DNA of 64,000 nt from Polytrichum commune (GCA_950295325.1 OX485806.1:11286001-11350000); one strand, 5' to 3'; positions 1 to 13,900 are shown, numbered from the stretch's first letter. Notes: generated from the letters alone by a model not told the origin. Made by a program: numbers and translations.

Positions 1-3000
1 CGATTATTAAGTTTTATTACTCACTCACTCACTCACTTCACTCACCCGAGCTGCGCCCAGACCCTCGCGAACTAAGTCGCAAGTCACATAAAAATGGGCC
101 ATAAAAGATGAATGATTCAGCCTGTACCTGGTAAGCTGATAAGCCCCAGTCGCTAGCTAGCCTGATCACTATGATTGCTCCCCATCCAACTCTGCCTCCA
201 CGAGACTTAACTTCTTACATCCATAAGGCCATCCGCAGGCCTCCTCCTGCCATGGTGTCAGACCCAGCGTTCATGTCATGACATCATCCCCTGTCACTTA
301 CAAGCTTGAGGTCATGTAAGTTAGATGGATCTGAAACCATCACTTTATTAAGTGCCAAGCTTGAAAATTACTACTATTACATAATTGATTGTGGTTTTTT
401 CCCTTTCCCGAAGGTGAACAACTTTTTCGATAGCAATTGACACATGACATTGTTATTAAGCGGTGTGTGTTTGTTCATGTGGGTTCTGAGAGAATAACTA
501 TGCGATATTCCAACCTAGTGTGCAAGGAGACTCATATTGAGTTTGAATTTGCACTAGGTGGGGGCATCATCCCATGGTTATACTCTCAACATCCACATGA
601 ATGAACGCACATCGTTTAATAATGTTATGCAGGGGATCCCAACGCATCAAAGTCTGTCTTGTTTGAGTTTTGTATGCGAAAGTTACTCAAGCTCAAAATT
701 TTATTGATAGGTGATCCAAACCAACACTGAAGCCCCGTGCCAAAATCAAATGTGTACTTGTTGTGGAGTATGTTAGGAGATTTCTTGTGCAATTTTAGGG
801 TGGGGTCTTGTTTTGAGCACCATCTTCCTTGTGCGGTGAGTCTAAAACGAAACATCGATTGGATCGCCGGAACCTTTAAAAACGTAGCGAGCTTCTTCAT
901 TTCAGGATGCAAATCTGTATAGAATGGCCATACATTGGGAACCGGTTTAGGTTTACTTATATTTTTGGAATGCAATCGATCGAAGGTTGAAGCCATGTTG
1001 ATCCAAATCATGCTTGCAACTTGGAATGTCAAACCATGACTCACTAAACTTAACCCCTGTTGGGCATGTGCCACGAGGCTCTACTTTAAAGACAGATTCA
1101 TAGTGAGACTGTACTACTTGGTTTTCAGTCATCTATCAATAAAACTTTGGAAGTTTATAACTTTTACATCTAGAATTCATATATATTACATACCTTGGTG
1201 CGTTGAAATCAATGTTGGATTATTGTATATGTGAATGCATGGATTGCTCAAGCGGACACAAGAGGAAGGCGGTGAACGGACATCGCATGTCAAGGTAAAA
1301 AAAACCATGACCTTCTTTTTCCTTTTCTTTTAAGTGAATGTATGGTAAAAAAATACTCAAAATCACTAATGATGTCAAAGAACCTATCCAGTGAGTATCA
1401 AATTTGTGATACATGGTGGGCATGTCAAGGTCCAAGACCCTTTGTATGACCAAGTTATTATCTAGGTCATTATCATTCTAAACCATATTGATACTACAAC
1501 GGTTTTACCTAAGCTTGACGATTCTTGTGTGGTGTATAGACCTAAATGGTTTTGGAAATAAACAAATATCGTTACAACTTACATATTTATTACCTAATAG
1601 TGTCAATCATTTTAATCATTAGTATCCTTGCCAACACTTATAGTGGTTTGGTGTAGCTCCTAGAATAGAGACCAAAAAGACAATGTGTGTTTAGAAGAGA
1701 TTGAACTACTTGCTCAAATATGGTAAGCATTCTAAGCTCAATTGTCAATATAGTTGAGGGCACCTATGTAACGTTTAACGAGCACTAGAATCTTCACTTT
1801 GAAACTGAGTAAGATATTCATATAAATTCTGAATATTATGAGGAAAGTGGCTTTGGCCTTGATTTGGAAGTGCTAACCATCTTGTACTAATTGAGTGTTC
1901 CATCTCCTGGGAGAAGTGGGCTAAGTCGGGGAAAAAGTAACCATTAAAGACCCATATATGTACCTTACCTTATAAGCTCGCACCCCAACATTTTTTTCTT
2001 GTGGTGATTCATCGCCAAATCATGGAGCTATAAATAGAAACAGAACATTCCATTGCTTCTACATCCATTTGATCGCCAGAAACCTACTCGAAAAATCATA
2101 AAAAAAAAACAGGACAAGATTGCCAGATTTTGGACGAAAATGCTGCTGCTCACTTTTGCATGAATATTTGTATCATCATCATCATCCACATGTGGCTTCA
2201 CCACTTCAATAATTTGTCAACCAGTGTGGCTAGTATCTTGAAAGTTTGGAAGAAGGAAGGAAAAAAAAAAGAATCCACTGTCGCAGCCTCGACCGCTCCG
2301 TCAAACCACGAGCCCGGATCGACTGGCCCTGGCCATGTGCGACTACAAACCTACAGCCTGTGACTCAGTTGAAGAGGCCGAGGCACTGCTTTGTCTGTGC
2401 CAACTTAACTTTCAAGGTGGTCAAAGATCGGTGCATGTTAATTTTTGTTTCTCAAATTCCTCCATGCTGGCATGCTGTGGGCCTGTGCGTGCCCTGCCTA
2501 CCTGCCTGCAGCGGTGCTTTCAATGTCGTTGGGTGTCCACGTACACAGATGAACTTGTGTCTTTGAGATACATCGACTGTTGCACTCTTTAAGTTATCGT
2601 AAGTTGAGTGACATGCTTGCAGGAGGCGCTTTGCAGTTGCAGCCTGGAGCTTTGACATTCATCTTTGACGAATATGAAGTCACAAAGTTTATGGAGCCTC
2701 GAGAGTTTCCACATATAAAGGCAAGCGGACCTGTGACAGGCACTTCCAACTCCACATCCGCTTTCAGGTCGTCGGAGGGGATTCATTGCAAACTGTCTCA
2801 TCCCGATTTCGGTTAGCGGTTGTGAATCACAAAGAATATTAGGACATCAATGTTCAAGTGTGGAAACCGGAGTTGAGGTGCGAAAGTTATGAGAGGTCAA
2901 AATGATGATTCTTCCTTTTCTTTAAGGTGATCACATAAGCCTTCTGACTAAGTTTTTGTTAATTGCTCCACCTAAAGTGGTGTCTTTATTTTGATCACGT

Positions 3001-3624
3001 AGTCCGATTTATTATTTAATAATAATTATATATATATATATATATATATTGGTGATTATTCTTAAGTTTTAACTAGAATTTTGTCATCGTAACATTATTA
3101 AGCCATGTGGGTCGGTTCCATGACCTTGGAATATGTCAATTATATTCTATGGGTCCTTGAACAAAGTGGGAATATTCATTTATTGTTCATACATTCAGGT
3201 TGAACTTGGAAATTTGGATGGAGTTATATTCCCGACATTATGCGTAGGATTTACTGTTCATCCTAGGAATATAATCAAGAAACATTGTTCATCCTAGTGT
3301 TATTCCTTGAAATTATTATCAGAGCAAAACTATCATTGAAAATACCGACACTATTCACAATATTCTTACTATTCAAACATGCACTATTCATTATTCATAT
3401 CGGGGTCAATTTCTTCTTATTTTCTAAGTTTCTTCCCATGAAGGTAAAATAGTGGAGGCCCATGTCAGATGCTAAATATAGAAGGAAACACAAACATGCA
3501 ATTGAATAATGTTTTAATATGCCAGTGTGCCACTCAAATATAGGTGTCTGCATAAGAATACTGCTTGATTGCAACCCATATGCCTTAAGGTATGCAGCAC
3601 ATTGTGACCACATCTAACCTCACA

Positions 3625-4170
3625 AGCAATTTTGACCGGTGGATCGAATTGAGAATATGACTCAATCAATTTCGGCAATTGCAAATCATGTAATTTTCAT
3701 TTCTTATTTTAGAATGGAGTTAGGGTGTAATTGTTAAAGGAGGTCAGAGTTAAGTTTTTGCTTCTCTTTAGATGACCACAGAGGCCCCTCCCATGATGCT
3801 AGTTATTATTGAATCTATCTTGAATAACAATATAGAAACATATTGAGAAATTGTCCGAGTCATCATAACAAGTGACTTTTCGGTGGCTGTTCTTAATCAC
3901 AAGCCTTGCCATACACTACAAGCATCTGAGTGATGGGTAATTGACCTGCGTCACTGAGATATTGTCCCCCAAAATGAAAAATCTACAAATCTATCACAAT
4001 GACAAACTTATATATTTCTCTGGATTGCTTAGGACTCATGTGCTGATAGTGATATACCACTCAAATGTAAGTGTCCAATTTAGACAAATGACCACATACG
4101 GTCCACATACCTTTGTGCAACTGAGGCATGTGATTATCTCACAGTGCAAGTGGCTCACATGTCCCTGAAC
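3625..4170 (+). repeat. Dispersed non-coding repeat, copy
   Basis: This stretch aligns by eye with 11430-11900. Both read: an 'aattgcaaatcat'-type segment, a 'gatgaccacagaggcccctccc'-type segment (gatcgcataggtcctccca in the other copy), 'acactacaagcat', then the 130-bp MITE, then 'taccactcaaat'. No coding potential is visible. It belongs to a family with at least six members in the window. Confidence 0.55.
3924..4039. mobile_element. MITE-like element, ~130-bp family, copy 1
   Basis: This copy ends in TTAGGACTCAT and begins with a decayed form of the matching inverted repeat. The interior (gcgtcact..., aatctatcacaatg) matches the copies at 11736, 15964 and 20295. It is non-autonomous, has no ORF, and its superfamily is unassigned. 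Confidence 0.45.
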
Positions 4171-7100
4171 ATGCACTTGCGAAATGTAACGTATTCTTGA
4201 CATTATGATGGTGTATGCTTAGTTATCAGATTGGTGTTTTGGTGTGCTAGTCGATAGTATGGATACCCAGTTTTTGACACATTTTGAGCCTTACTGACTC
4301 TCAATTTCAAATGCTCGGATCTTGCTCAAAATCAAGGATTTCAACGTGTGTGAGTGACGTCCTCATATGCATGTCTTTTGGATTCATTGACTGCTGCACT
4401 AGGTCTTGAAGTTACCATAAGTTGCGTGCTTGCAGGAGGAGAGCTCAGTGCAGGAGCTTTGATATTCATCATGATGAGTTGCAAACTTATATCGAGTCTT
4501 GACATAGTGAAACTGAGGCGTGTGATTGTCTCATAGTGCAACTGGAAAACCTTTTATTTCTTCTTCTGAATATGCCTTGTGAAATGTAAGGACACTGTGG
4601 TAGTGTAGCAATCATACCTGAACATCACGGCAGGTGAATTGACACTTTTTTGTTGAAGGGTCTGTTTTTTGATTGTTGCGTGGCATGCGACATAAGCTTT
4701 ATTATTGATTTGGTCAGTAGTTTTTGAAACACATGGCATTTTGCTTCAAAATTGAATGAACTAGTGTCAAAGCAGCAATGGCACAATGTTTCTGATGTTT
4801 AAGATGTTAATGCGCTAGAGTGAATATCGTGCACCCAAACATCACTGGGTATTTCAGCTAAGAACTAGTTGTGTTTGCCCAAGCTTCCTACAAATATCAG
4901 GTGTTTGGTATTCATAGAATTAAACTCGTGTAACATCATGTAAACTATCTCATCGATGGATTGACGTTCATTGTTTTATCTCATCTATAGCTGACTAAAT
5001 GAAATATAAACTTCAGTAAACCATGATTGAATGTACTGGATGATGCCATTGATGGTTTTGAAGCATGGGCCAGGATGAAACAACCTCGTGGGTATTTCTT
5101 ATGATGTTGAAGTGAATCCATTGTTGATGGAATCCATGTATGATGAATTTGCAAGGAGGGAGATATGGTCATGGGGGAATGGAACATTTACAGTCTCAAT
5201 ATGTTATACCACATTGCATGATAACGGAAAATGTGTGTCCTCATGATGAGCTCATGAAATTTAGTCGTTGTGTGTGCACAATAGAATTATATAATCAGTA
5301 TAATACATGTGTGCTAAGTAAGCGTGGAGAATGTGAGAGGTCAGTATTTGATAGTAAATGGTCAAAGGTCATTGCGAATGGTTGCTATGGATATGGGAGG
5401 TTGAGTTTTGGAAGGTAAAATATGTGACCTTGCCACCCTTTGTTTCATAGGGTGACCCGGCAAACATTTGAAGTGTCCTTAGGGTAGCTTGATATTGAAG
5501 GATGGAATATTATGCTTCATAAGAGTTCACTTGGTGCTCCCAAGAACAGGATCATGCATCCTCACAACTAATTGATCCTGAGGACATGGTTGTGACAAGA
5601 CATAGCATTACTCAACTAATGAGTTGTGTTCATGGGGCCTGCACAAGATTCGAGAATAAAGCCTCCATGCGGGAATCGCAGTGTTTGAACCGAATCTAAG
5701 GTCAGGGGAGCTGAACACATCTCATCAATTGAGTAATGTTATGAAAACACTATCATAACATGTAAGGTTATTATACTATAGCAATCTACAACACTAAGAT
5801 AGAGGGTGCTAAAACTGTCTCTTGAAGAGCTGATAACATTTATATCATCATATTGAAAGAAAATAAATTGTCTTTTGCTAGCAATTGGAAGATGATTCCA
5901 ACGCACCAAAATTTTAAGGGTTCAAAGTTTCATTGGTAGATTAACCCAAACCGTTGGGGGGGGGGGGGGAGGGGAGCTGATGTTCACATGGTGAACATTC
6001 TCATGATCAATACGCACTTATTGTGCAAGATTTAGGGTGCTAGTTTTAGTACCCTCTACCTTACAATGGAATAACACATAAAGCGATCTATCCTCATAAA
6101 ATTCTTATGCATGTACTAGTTTTATTAATATTAATATTAGCTTGAAACAAGACATTGAAATCATGCAATGAAATTACCACATGTATATCGTCCTTCCCTG
6201 GACCCTTAAGGGATTTTCATGGCAGTGCTTGTTACAATTTATTGCAATAAAATGAACCTTTTATTCATGATTAAATAAAGTCACATGGACATTTTTTTAA
6301 TATGGATGATTATTTTGGATGTAAGAGAGTGGATGTAAAATGAAAAGTGAATATGAGTGAAAGGTGAGACATGTTGATGTAAAGGTATATTTTTATTTAA
6401 GTGAAAAATTAGGTAAATATATGTGGAAGATTTGAAAGGTCAAATATATTTATTCATTGTAAGACACATGGAAAGATTGACAAAGAGCACATATGAGAAT
6501 ATGAAAGGTCAATTTATATATGCAAGATAATATTGTGTTGATGCTTGTATTAGAATGGCATAAAGTTCAAAAGACAATAAATAGGGTTTGATAGAACACT
6601 TTGACCTTGGCAATTGATGGAGTTCGAACCGCTCGATCAAGTTTGTGTGCGTCTCATGCATATGCATCATGTGGAGGAAACCCCCCCCCCCCCAAAAAAA
6701 AAAACAACAACAATTTTTTTGGGTAACTTAAGGATTTTGACACCCATGCATGCAAGTTGTAGCAATGATAGTTGTCACACAATTGATTGCTACTATATGA
6801 GCTTCATGTTTCAGTGATAACTGCAACAAAAACCCACTTACCTCCAAGTCAAGGTCAGGAGATGGTTTTGCACATTGTGTGTAGAATATAATCCCCATAG
6901 AGTCTTCAAAGATGTGACATTGTTTGGCATTTGTTGAGTATGTGCATTATAGCAAAGTCATTCATGCGTATGCATTATTGTTTGTATGACTTCGTTCCAA
7001 TGCAATGCCAAGCAGATATTCGTCATGAGAAAAATATGACCTATCACATGTTTGTCATGAGGGAAATATGACCAATCACATGTTTGTCGATGAGAAATTA

Positions 7101-8423
7101 TGTAGATATAAAGGAAAAATTTGTAAGAATGATGAGTATTTTAGGAAATTCTATCAATAGCTTATAATAATGTAAGAAATAATAATTGATGTTAGGTGGG
7201 ATGAATAGACATATATTATATGCCCGTATTGTCATTTTGTTGGGTAAAGTAAATGTCAAGTGTCATTGGTCAAGGGGTCCACCTAATTGTCAATTGAAGG
7301 TGGAAGGGTGCGTTGCATCCCACATGCAACCCTAGGAAACTTGCCATCTTGAGTATGAGAATTTGGTGGTTTTGATCGTAGTGCAATGTGGTCAAAGAAA
7401 CCTCAAAAATGTCTAGAAGACAATCTACATTGGTTGTGGACAATGATTCCCATGCATCAACACACTGCATGCTTGGAGGTCTATAAACTTGGCAAGAAGA
7501 AAAGCACCCAAATGCTTTTATGGTGACACATCTAGGCATGGCATACTCCATTGAAGTTATGGTGATTTTGATGTCTTTGAGCAATTGCCTACTCAATGAA
7601 TGAAACGGGTGAGAAGCAGAGGAGATGCACTTACTACAAGCTCATTTTTCCATTTAAAAATATGGAAGATAATTTTATACCTTTGTATAAACAACTAACT
7701 CAACTCCATGATTGATAGTCATTCTATGATTGTCCCTCTCACTAGTTTAAGAGCATCCTTCTTTGTCATTGTATACCTTTAATTGGATATTTACAATAGG
7801 AGGGTGTTGGTTGCACAACACTCTTGCATGAGCTCAACCTAAAATCATCTTGAAAATTTGGGATGGCCTTGGTGCATTGACAACCATCATAATCACAACT
7901 TTATTGGCAAGGTAGAATCTACTATCAACAAATGTCATGTAGTTCATAAATTTTGACTTAAAAAATGTTGATATTATTGTCAATGAGTTTGAATTGGAAT
8001 TTTTATAATATGTTGCTCATATGAAGGTGTTATCATATTGTTTTGTTTTGAATTCCTACATGACAAGGAACATAGAAAGATACCTTTGAATCCATACCAT
8101 ACACTCCATATTGTGATATTGTTGTTACTACTTAAAAGTATTTTACCTTTCAAGAACCTATGTGGGCCTAGGAATATTTAGGGGGATGATTCTTGTAAGG
8201 TGCAATGGGAGCACCATATTAACAATGGGCAGGCATTTCTTTTCAAGTTTGAAAAGAGAATGCATAAGGCACAATGAATAATATTATGGATTCCAAAGAG
8301 AGATAATGTAATTGTGTCAAGTTCGATGATATCAATTTTTTTTTTGATAAATGAACAATTGGAGCTCCACCAACTTGATCAACCCATACATATAATCCGT
8401 AGATTCCAAGCCTGCAGGACAAG

Positions 8424-9320
8424 ATGCCTCATCCAACATGTGAAGAAGAGGAATCATCATCGTCATCGAATTGTGAGTGTCACACCTCACCAGCGCGACC
8501 TAACACTCATTCCAACCACACGAATAGACATACACGAGGTGGAACTATCAAGTGGAATGAAGTATGGAACAAGCTATGTGATTTTTGCAAGAGGTTTTGG
8601 AAGTGGGTATGTGAACAGGGGCCGGGGGTTTGTTTCTTTGTGTTTGTACGAATTTTGGAAATCTCAAGTGAGGCGGGCTTCCTCATCCCTTGTGTGTCGG
8701 CCACCTATCTTGCGCCCACCCCAACGCCCGAGTTACGCATGTTCTTCTTCAATTTGTTCATGGCCTTCTTGTTTGACATGATCCTTGTAGCCATTGTCGA
8801 GAAATTTATGGGGAGGCCGAGAACTCCCCGCCGCCAAGGTAATTTCATGACGCTACAGATTGGTCATTGGTCATTCCGAAGCATTGGCCACTCGACACGC
8901 CCCATGATGGTTGCCTCTCATTTTTGGCTCTACCTTCCAATGTGGAAGGTCCAAGCAGCCATAGTTTGGGTGCCATTTTTAACAAGAATACTAGGGGACT
9001 ACATCATTATACTAGAGCAAACTATCCCCATTGCACAATACTTCCTTATAAGCTTACTGGCGTGGATAATCACCGCATGGGCTATTGCCACAACGTCCGT
9101 GCGGATCATGCTTGGCAAACATTTCATGAGCGACATCATGGCAGGGGCCGTGTTGGGTATTTTCGAAAGTATTTTCACGCACTACTTTTTATTCATCCCT
9201 TGTGAAACCTCCGAGCTACTCCATCTCTACATCAACACGTTCTTCTCATGGATACATCATTCGGTTGGGGAGTTGCTTTTCGGGAAGAGTTTCACGGTGC
9301 AGCGACTCACACCCAGATGA
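8424..9320 (+). CDS. PAP2-family lipid phosphate phosphatase-like protein (motifs 1 and 2 degenerate)
   Basis: This 298-aa single-exon ORF has a hydrophilic Ser-rich N-terminus (1-45) followed by hydrophobic segments near 67-97, 106-125, 163-195 and 201-222. That matches the membrane-embedded PAP2 (lipid phosphate phosphatase) fold of plant LPP-beta-type proteins, which dephosphorylate phosphatidic acid and related lipid phosphates. Motif 3 is intact: R227, five residues, H233, three residues, D237, in SVRIMLGKHFMSD. Motif 1 keeps K127 but has T134-P135 where KX6RP expects Arg-Pro. Motif 2 reads SFRSIGHSTR instead of the usual FPSGH, so the Pro is lost and an Ile is inserted next to the catalytic GH. 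The ORF is still open, so the protein is either recently inactivated or divergent. The start at 8424 is the first Met in frame; the usual family length is about 210-240 aa, so the first 50-60 residues may not be translated. Confidence 0.7.
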   Translation: MPHPTCEEEESSSSSNCECHTSPARPNTHSNHTNRHTRGGTIKWNEVWNKLCDFCKRFWKWVCEQGPGVCFFVFVRILEISSEAGFLIPCVSATYLAPTPTPELRMFFFNLFMAFLFDMILVAIVEKFMGRPRTPRRQGNFMTLQIGHWSFRSIGHSTRPMMVASHFWLYLPMWKVQAAIVWVPFLTRILGDYIIILEQTIPIAQYFLISLLAWIITAWAIATTSVRIMLGKHFMSDIMAGAVLGIFESIFTHYFLFIPCETSELLHLYINTFFSWIHHSVGELLFGKSFTVQRLTPR

Positions 9321-10734
9321 CTGACCACTTACTCCACTCTTGAAAAATGAGGTTCTTACCATGATATTTTGAGCTGTCAAGAAACGTTTGGGGTTTAATC
9401 TCTTACTTTGAAGGTCATGTGAAGAATGCGACCCGCCACATGGATAGCAACCAAACACCTCGCTCGCTCCTCCAGGATTCAAGGCTCATGGATTTGGTAA
9501 CTAATATCGATTTTTGGGACAACGTTGCATAAAACGACATCTGTGCTCGTTTACCTGCCAAGTTTGTGCTTGAAATTCGATCAAAGCATGATATATATGA
9601 AGAGCTGCTGGGAAAGTTGCAAAAACGATCGACAAAGAAGCATGTCCAAAGACATGCCCAATCGACTTCAGTGCGAGGATGGAAATAACAAGAGAATTAT
9701 ACAACACCTGCTAATATTGTACTTGAGTTGGTGCCTTAATGCTTCCACAACACCAACTCTGCCATCCACGGGTAAATCCCACAAGCCTCAGATTAACTGC
9801 CTGATTATAATAGTAAAATGTTTGAAAGGAAAGAAAGAAGTTCCCCACATGTTTTGTTCACTTGGGTTGGACTTCAAGGCTTCCCAATCAACATCATGAC
9901 ATAGAGTTTTGATGGAAGCAGTCACTACTGGTTCTACAAGGTCCCAAATTTCATCTCAGCTTTTGCACAATTTTCCTTCTATTGTGTTATGTTGTGTGAA
10001 TTGTATATCACAAAGTCTATGCTTTCTTTGTTGCACCTTAAAACTTTCCTATAGTCATCTTCAAATGTTGTGTATCATGTTGATGGCAACTAGAAGGTGC
10101 ACATTGTGGATGTTGGCAACCATATTTAAGAGACAACCACATTACATCTACATAACATTACTCAACAATGTAGGCCCTTGGAATATAATAGTGGGATTTT
10201 GGGAGTTTAGTCTAAATTTAAGTCTCCTTGTGAAGCTTTTCGAGCATCCCACTGGTATGTTATGAGGGCCCACATAATAAGAGTTGCACGTTGAGTAATG
10301 TTATTTAGGGCGCATCAAGAGTGATTTCTTTAAGAAGTTCGGAACTTTATTTGGCAAGGTTGCAACTTATTATACATGTATATTAATTGAGTTGCAACAA
10401 TGTCTACATGTTTGTGGTTGCTGGTTCACATGTTCAACTTAGACAAAATTTGGTAGGCAAACCCCACCCTATACCAAGGGGAATCTTGACCAAGGTAGGG
10501 CCAACATTCTCAAATTCATGTTGGATTAATCGAAGGAGGTTTTTCCTCTTCTTTTTTGGTACCAAAAATGGTGTGCTCAATTTTGTTCAATACATTGTTG
10601 TAGTCTTTAATAATCCATAATAGATTCCTTTGAAGTTGAACAAATTCAAATGTTCAGGACATGAGCTTCATGCTCTTTAAGTGATGCATGTTTTGCATAG
10701 AGAGACAACACCTTGGCCCTTGTCAATAAGGCAT

Positions 10735-11115
10735 TTGGCCCTATTGTGGGCACTTCCAAGTCTGCAAATGATGTTGATTGTTGGATCAGATTGGGTTTGG
10801 TCTCATCCAGTTACCAATTGGGAATCGTGCATAATGACATTTTAAGTTTTAGAATTATATGTTGAGTTGCAGGAAGCAGGGAGAAGTCTAAGTAAAGAAC
10901 GAGGAGTCAGGAGGAGTCTAAGAAGTTTTTTTTCTCTTCAAATGATCACATAAGTAGGACGTTCCATGTGTGTTAACTATTGAACCCTAAAATAATGTTT
11001 ATATTTTGAACACATAGCCCAAACTCATCGTAACACTTGTCTTTTTTATGTCCATTCTTAACTACAAACATTCCCACATAACTTAGCACCCATATCAACA
11101 AAAAGTGACCACAAA
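10735..11115 (+). repeat. Dispersed non-coding repeat, copy
   Basis: It shares 'gtgggcacttcc', 'attgttggatcagattgg', 'ctcatcc', 'aattg', 'tcaaatgatcacataag' and 'taacacttgtctttttt' with the copies at 2730 and 11430. It is decayed and non-coding. Confidence 0.45.
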
Positions 11116-11429
11116 ATGTCCATAGACCTTAATATGAGAGTTTCTTTTCTATCGGTTTAGTTTTTCTTGGCCTGAAATGATACGCACCCCAAACTTACGT
11201 TGAAATTTGACACAATTTTTGTTGTTATTGTGAATGTCTGAGTATGTTAAGTGATTATTATCTTGTCAGGGTGTGGATGCGTGAAGAGTGGAGCTGTCTC
11301 AACTCGACCAATACAAACACTACTTCTGACATGCACTTATGGAGGCACATGTGTTTAATGTAGAGATTTTTCGCAAGAATTGGAAGATCGCCTCATCAAG
11401 AAAAGGACTAAGGTATGTGGCCCTGGTGT

Positions 11430-11900
11430 GGCACTTCCAACTCCATAGACAGTTTTGCAGCCTATTGGATCAAATTGGAAATTGGAAATTGGAAATTGTC
11501 TCATCTAGCTAGCAATTGTGAGTCATGTGGATTGTCTTTTCAAATTATAAAACATAGTCAAAATGAAAAACTTATACATGGTTCAAAGTGAAGATTCTCT
11601 TTCTCATTAAGTGATCGCATAGGTCCTCCCAATTATGTTCATAATTGGACCTAAATTGATGACTACAAATTAAACACATCGTCCAATCTCACACCATAAC
11701 ACATGTCTTTTTTGGTGACTATGCACTACAAGCATATGAGACATGGGCAAATGTCTTTCATCATTTGGAATTTGTCCTACACCGCTAGAAAATTTGTGAA
11801 TCTACCATAATAGTAGAATTTCTTATTTCTTTCACCAACTCATGATGATTGCTTAAGACTAATATGTTCATGGTGATTCTTAACTACATGATGTGCCATA
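11430..11900 (+). repeat. Dispersed non-coding repeat, copy
   Basis: This is one of the more complete copies of the family. It begins 'tggcacttccaactccata', continues with 'gtgatcgcataggtcctccc' and 'tcgtccaatctcac', and carries the 130-bp MITE near its 3' part. The copy at 3625 carries the same MITE at the same relative place, so the MITE was present before the family spread. Confidence 0.5.
11736..11863. mobile_element. MITE-like element, ~130-bp family, copy 2
   Basis: It begins ATGAGACATGGGCAAAT and ends ATTGCTTAAGACTAAT, a decayed terminal inverted repeat. The interior 'tgaatctaccataatagtagaattt' matches the other copies. Confidence 0.4.
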
Positions 11901-12460
11901 TACCACTCAAATATTGTAAATTATAACTTAACATGGTTGAATTACAAGATGTATTTGTCAATAATGTTTCTTCTTTGTGCAGGTCTTGAAAAAATAGGTG
12001 GTCTAAAACTTTATGCTATCCACAACATATACGGGTCCCAATGTGAGATGGGGACACTAGAAGCAGAGAAAGAAACAAGTAATGTGCTATTGGTTGACGG
12101 TCCATTTAAGCATGTGAACCACATGCATGAAGTGTAACTTGCAAATAAACCTGAACCGAGATATGAATATGATAGTTGTCTATCCTAAGTAGGTAAATTG
12201 ACTCCCAAGTACGTTAGTCACCGTGGTATTCAAATGCTTCCGATTCATGAAAGGTGGTCATGTGCATACATATATGACAACAACCTTTCTTTAAGAGGAC
12301 TTCTTTGCACTTGTGCAATCACAAGTTTGCACTTACACCATGTAACTTGGGAGTACTACACTTTGTCATGATTTGGACCTTTTTTTTGTTCCCTTTTGCT
12401 AGATTTTCTTGATATGGAAGAGGAACTACAAGGATCATGGGTCGTTGCCTCTAGTTCTTT

Positions 12461-12540
12461 GCCACTTTGAGGTAGATTTTAGGCATCCAAATCTCTTAGT
12501 GTTTTAAATTTTGGACACCTAAAATCTACCTCATAGTGGC
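12461..12540. other. Strong fold-back hairpin (30-bp arms), candidate small-RNA precursor or mini fold-back element
   Basis: The left arm begins gccactttgaggtagatttt (12461-12490). The right arm, read on the opposite strand from 12540, begins gccactatgaggtagatttt. About 27 of 30 positions pair, around a loop of roughly 20 bases. The arms are short and the loop is small, as in compact plant MIRNA precursors, but tiny fold-back transposons look the same. No flanking duplication was found. Confidence 0.45.
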
Positions 12541-13639
12541 AGTGAAGGGTGCTAGTGCTAAAGAGCCAAGTTTTGACAGGAAACCCAACTAGCAGTGAAT
12601 TTACTTATTTTTTACAACCACAGTAGATTATGATCATCCAAAAATAAATGAAAACCCCATGTCAAACAAGTGACAGGATATAACAAATACTTCCAATCTA
12701 TCATTTGCACCTGAATTCTTATAACTTTTGCAGGATTCTGATCTCAAAGGAGCATGTGACTGAAGATGCACAAGAATGTGGAGATGCAGAGAAATCCGCA
12801 AACATCGCTTCTCCTTCCTGAATGAGAATAATAACATTATTATCAAGAGACCACATGTTTCATATAAGCCATTTCATATGTACATGGTCGTGGGCTGCGA
12901 CATTCAAACTCAGGAATCTATCCCACATGAGTAGCCTCTATCTGAAACGCTGAGAATAATATCATGACATCGATGGGCTTTGCATCTGTAATGTATGATT
13001 CAATGCAGAGAGTGCAACATTTAACCCCAGTTGTACAAAGCAACCTGATTTTATTGAACCTAAATATTGCTTCATTGCAGTTTAGCACACCACAACAAAG
13101 GGAACCCTAAAACCAGCCATTTTGGGTATCAGAATTCCTATAAGTCGTGTGCATGAAATCACATACCATAAGGTGCCGTCTGGTTCAACGCTTTGAGTGC
13201 CAAAAGCTAATTTCCATGCTGGTTTGAACATGGTCCTTACCAACGTGGTCACGGCACATGGCAATTTTCTTCCAAAAAATAATCATTTTCTGTCGAACTA
13301 GACAACACCCTACAGTAGCCATAGATCCTATGATCATACCTGTTCCAAAAATACATGCAAAACTCCAGTATGCACAACATTTGCAGATTCATTAAAATAG
13401 TCAGATCATCCAGGATGAAGAGCGCGTAGCTGCATGGGCCCAGGGTTACACTACTTTCTTCATAATGATTGGAATCACACATGCACGGTTACGATAAACA
13501 GTAATCTTAATGCTCTGATTAATTTAATTTTCAGTCAATGCAATGCAGATCATTATCAGTTGCTTTACAAGTAACTTTGGAAGAGTCTGTTATAAGTTAC
13601 ATAGTGGATTGCACAGCAATCTTTAACTTAGTATAGTCT

Positions 13640-13900
13640 GCGGCCCTACTGTGGGCACTTGCAACTCTAGAGACATTTCTGATTGTTGGAGTGGCTCAGG
13701 AATTGCCTCAGGTCCCTATTAGCAATTGCGATGAATCACAAAGTCTAATGTTGTTTCAAGTTTCAGAGTTGGAACATAAACGATTCTCGTTCTCGTCACA
13801 CATTTCACATTAGTAGGACCTCCGAATTGTGTTCTCTTAAATGAATTACAACGATTGATGTAGTTTTCTGCACAGAGTCCAATCTAGTCTAAACAATGTC
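13640..13900 (+). repeat. Dispersed non-coding repeat, partial copy
   Basis: It carries 'actgtgggcacttgcaactc', 'gattgttgga', 'ttagcaattgcg', 'aatcacaaagtctaatg' and 'tccaatct', in the same order as the other copies. No ORF. Confidence 0.4.

Larger units (their letters stand above)
1..8313. other. Gene-free stretch with dispersed repeats
   Basis: No reading frame here looks like a protein: all are short and low in recognisable motifs on both strands. The stretch holds decayed copies of a dispersed non-coding repeat (about 2730-3010, 3625-4170 and, inverted, 1650-1830), one copy of a 130-bp MITE-like element, a TA microsatellite at 3028-3050, a G run at 5955-5969 and a C-then-A run at 6681-6704. 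Nothing else can be supported. Confidence 0.5.
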
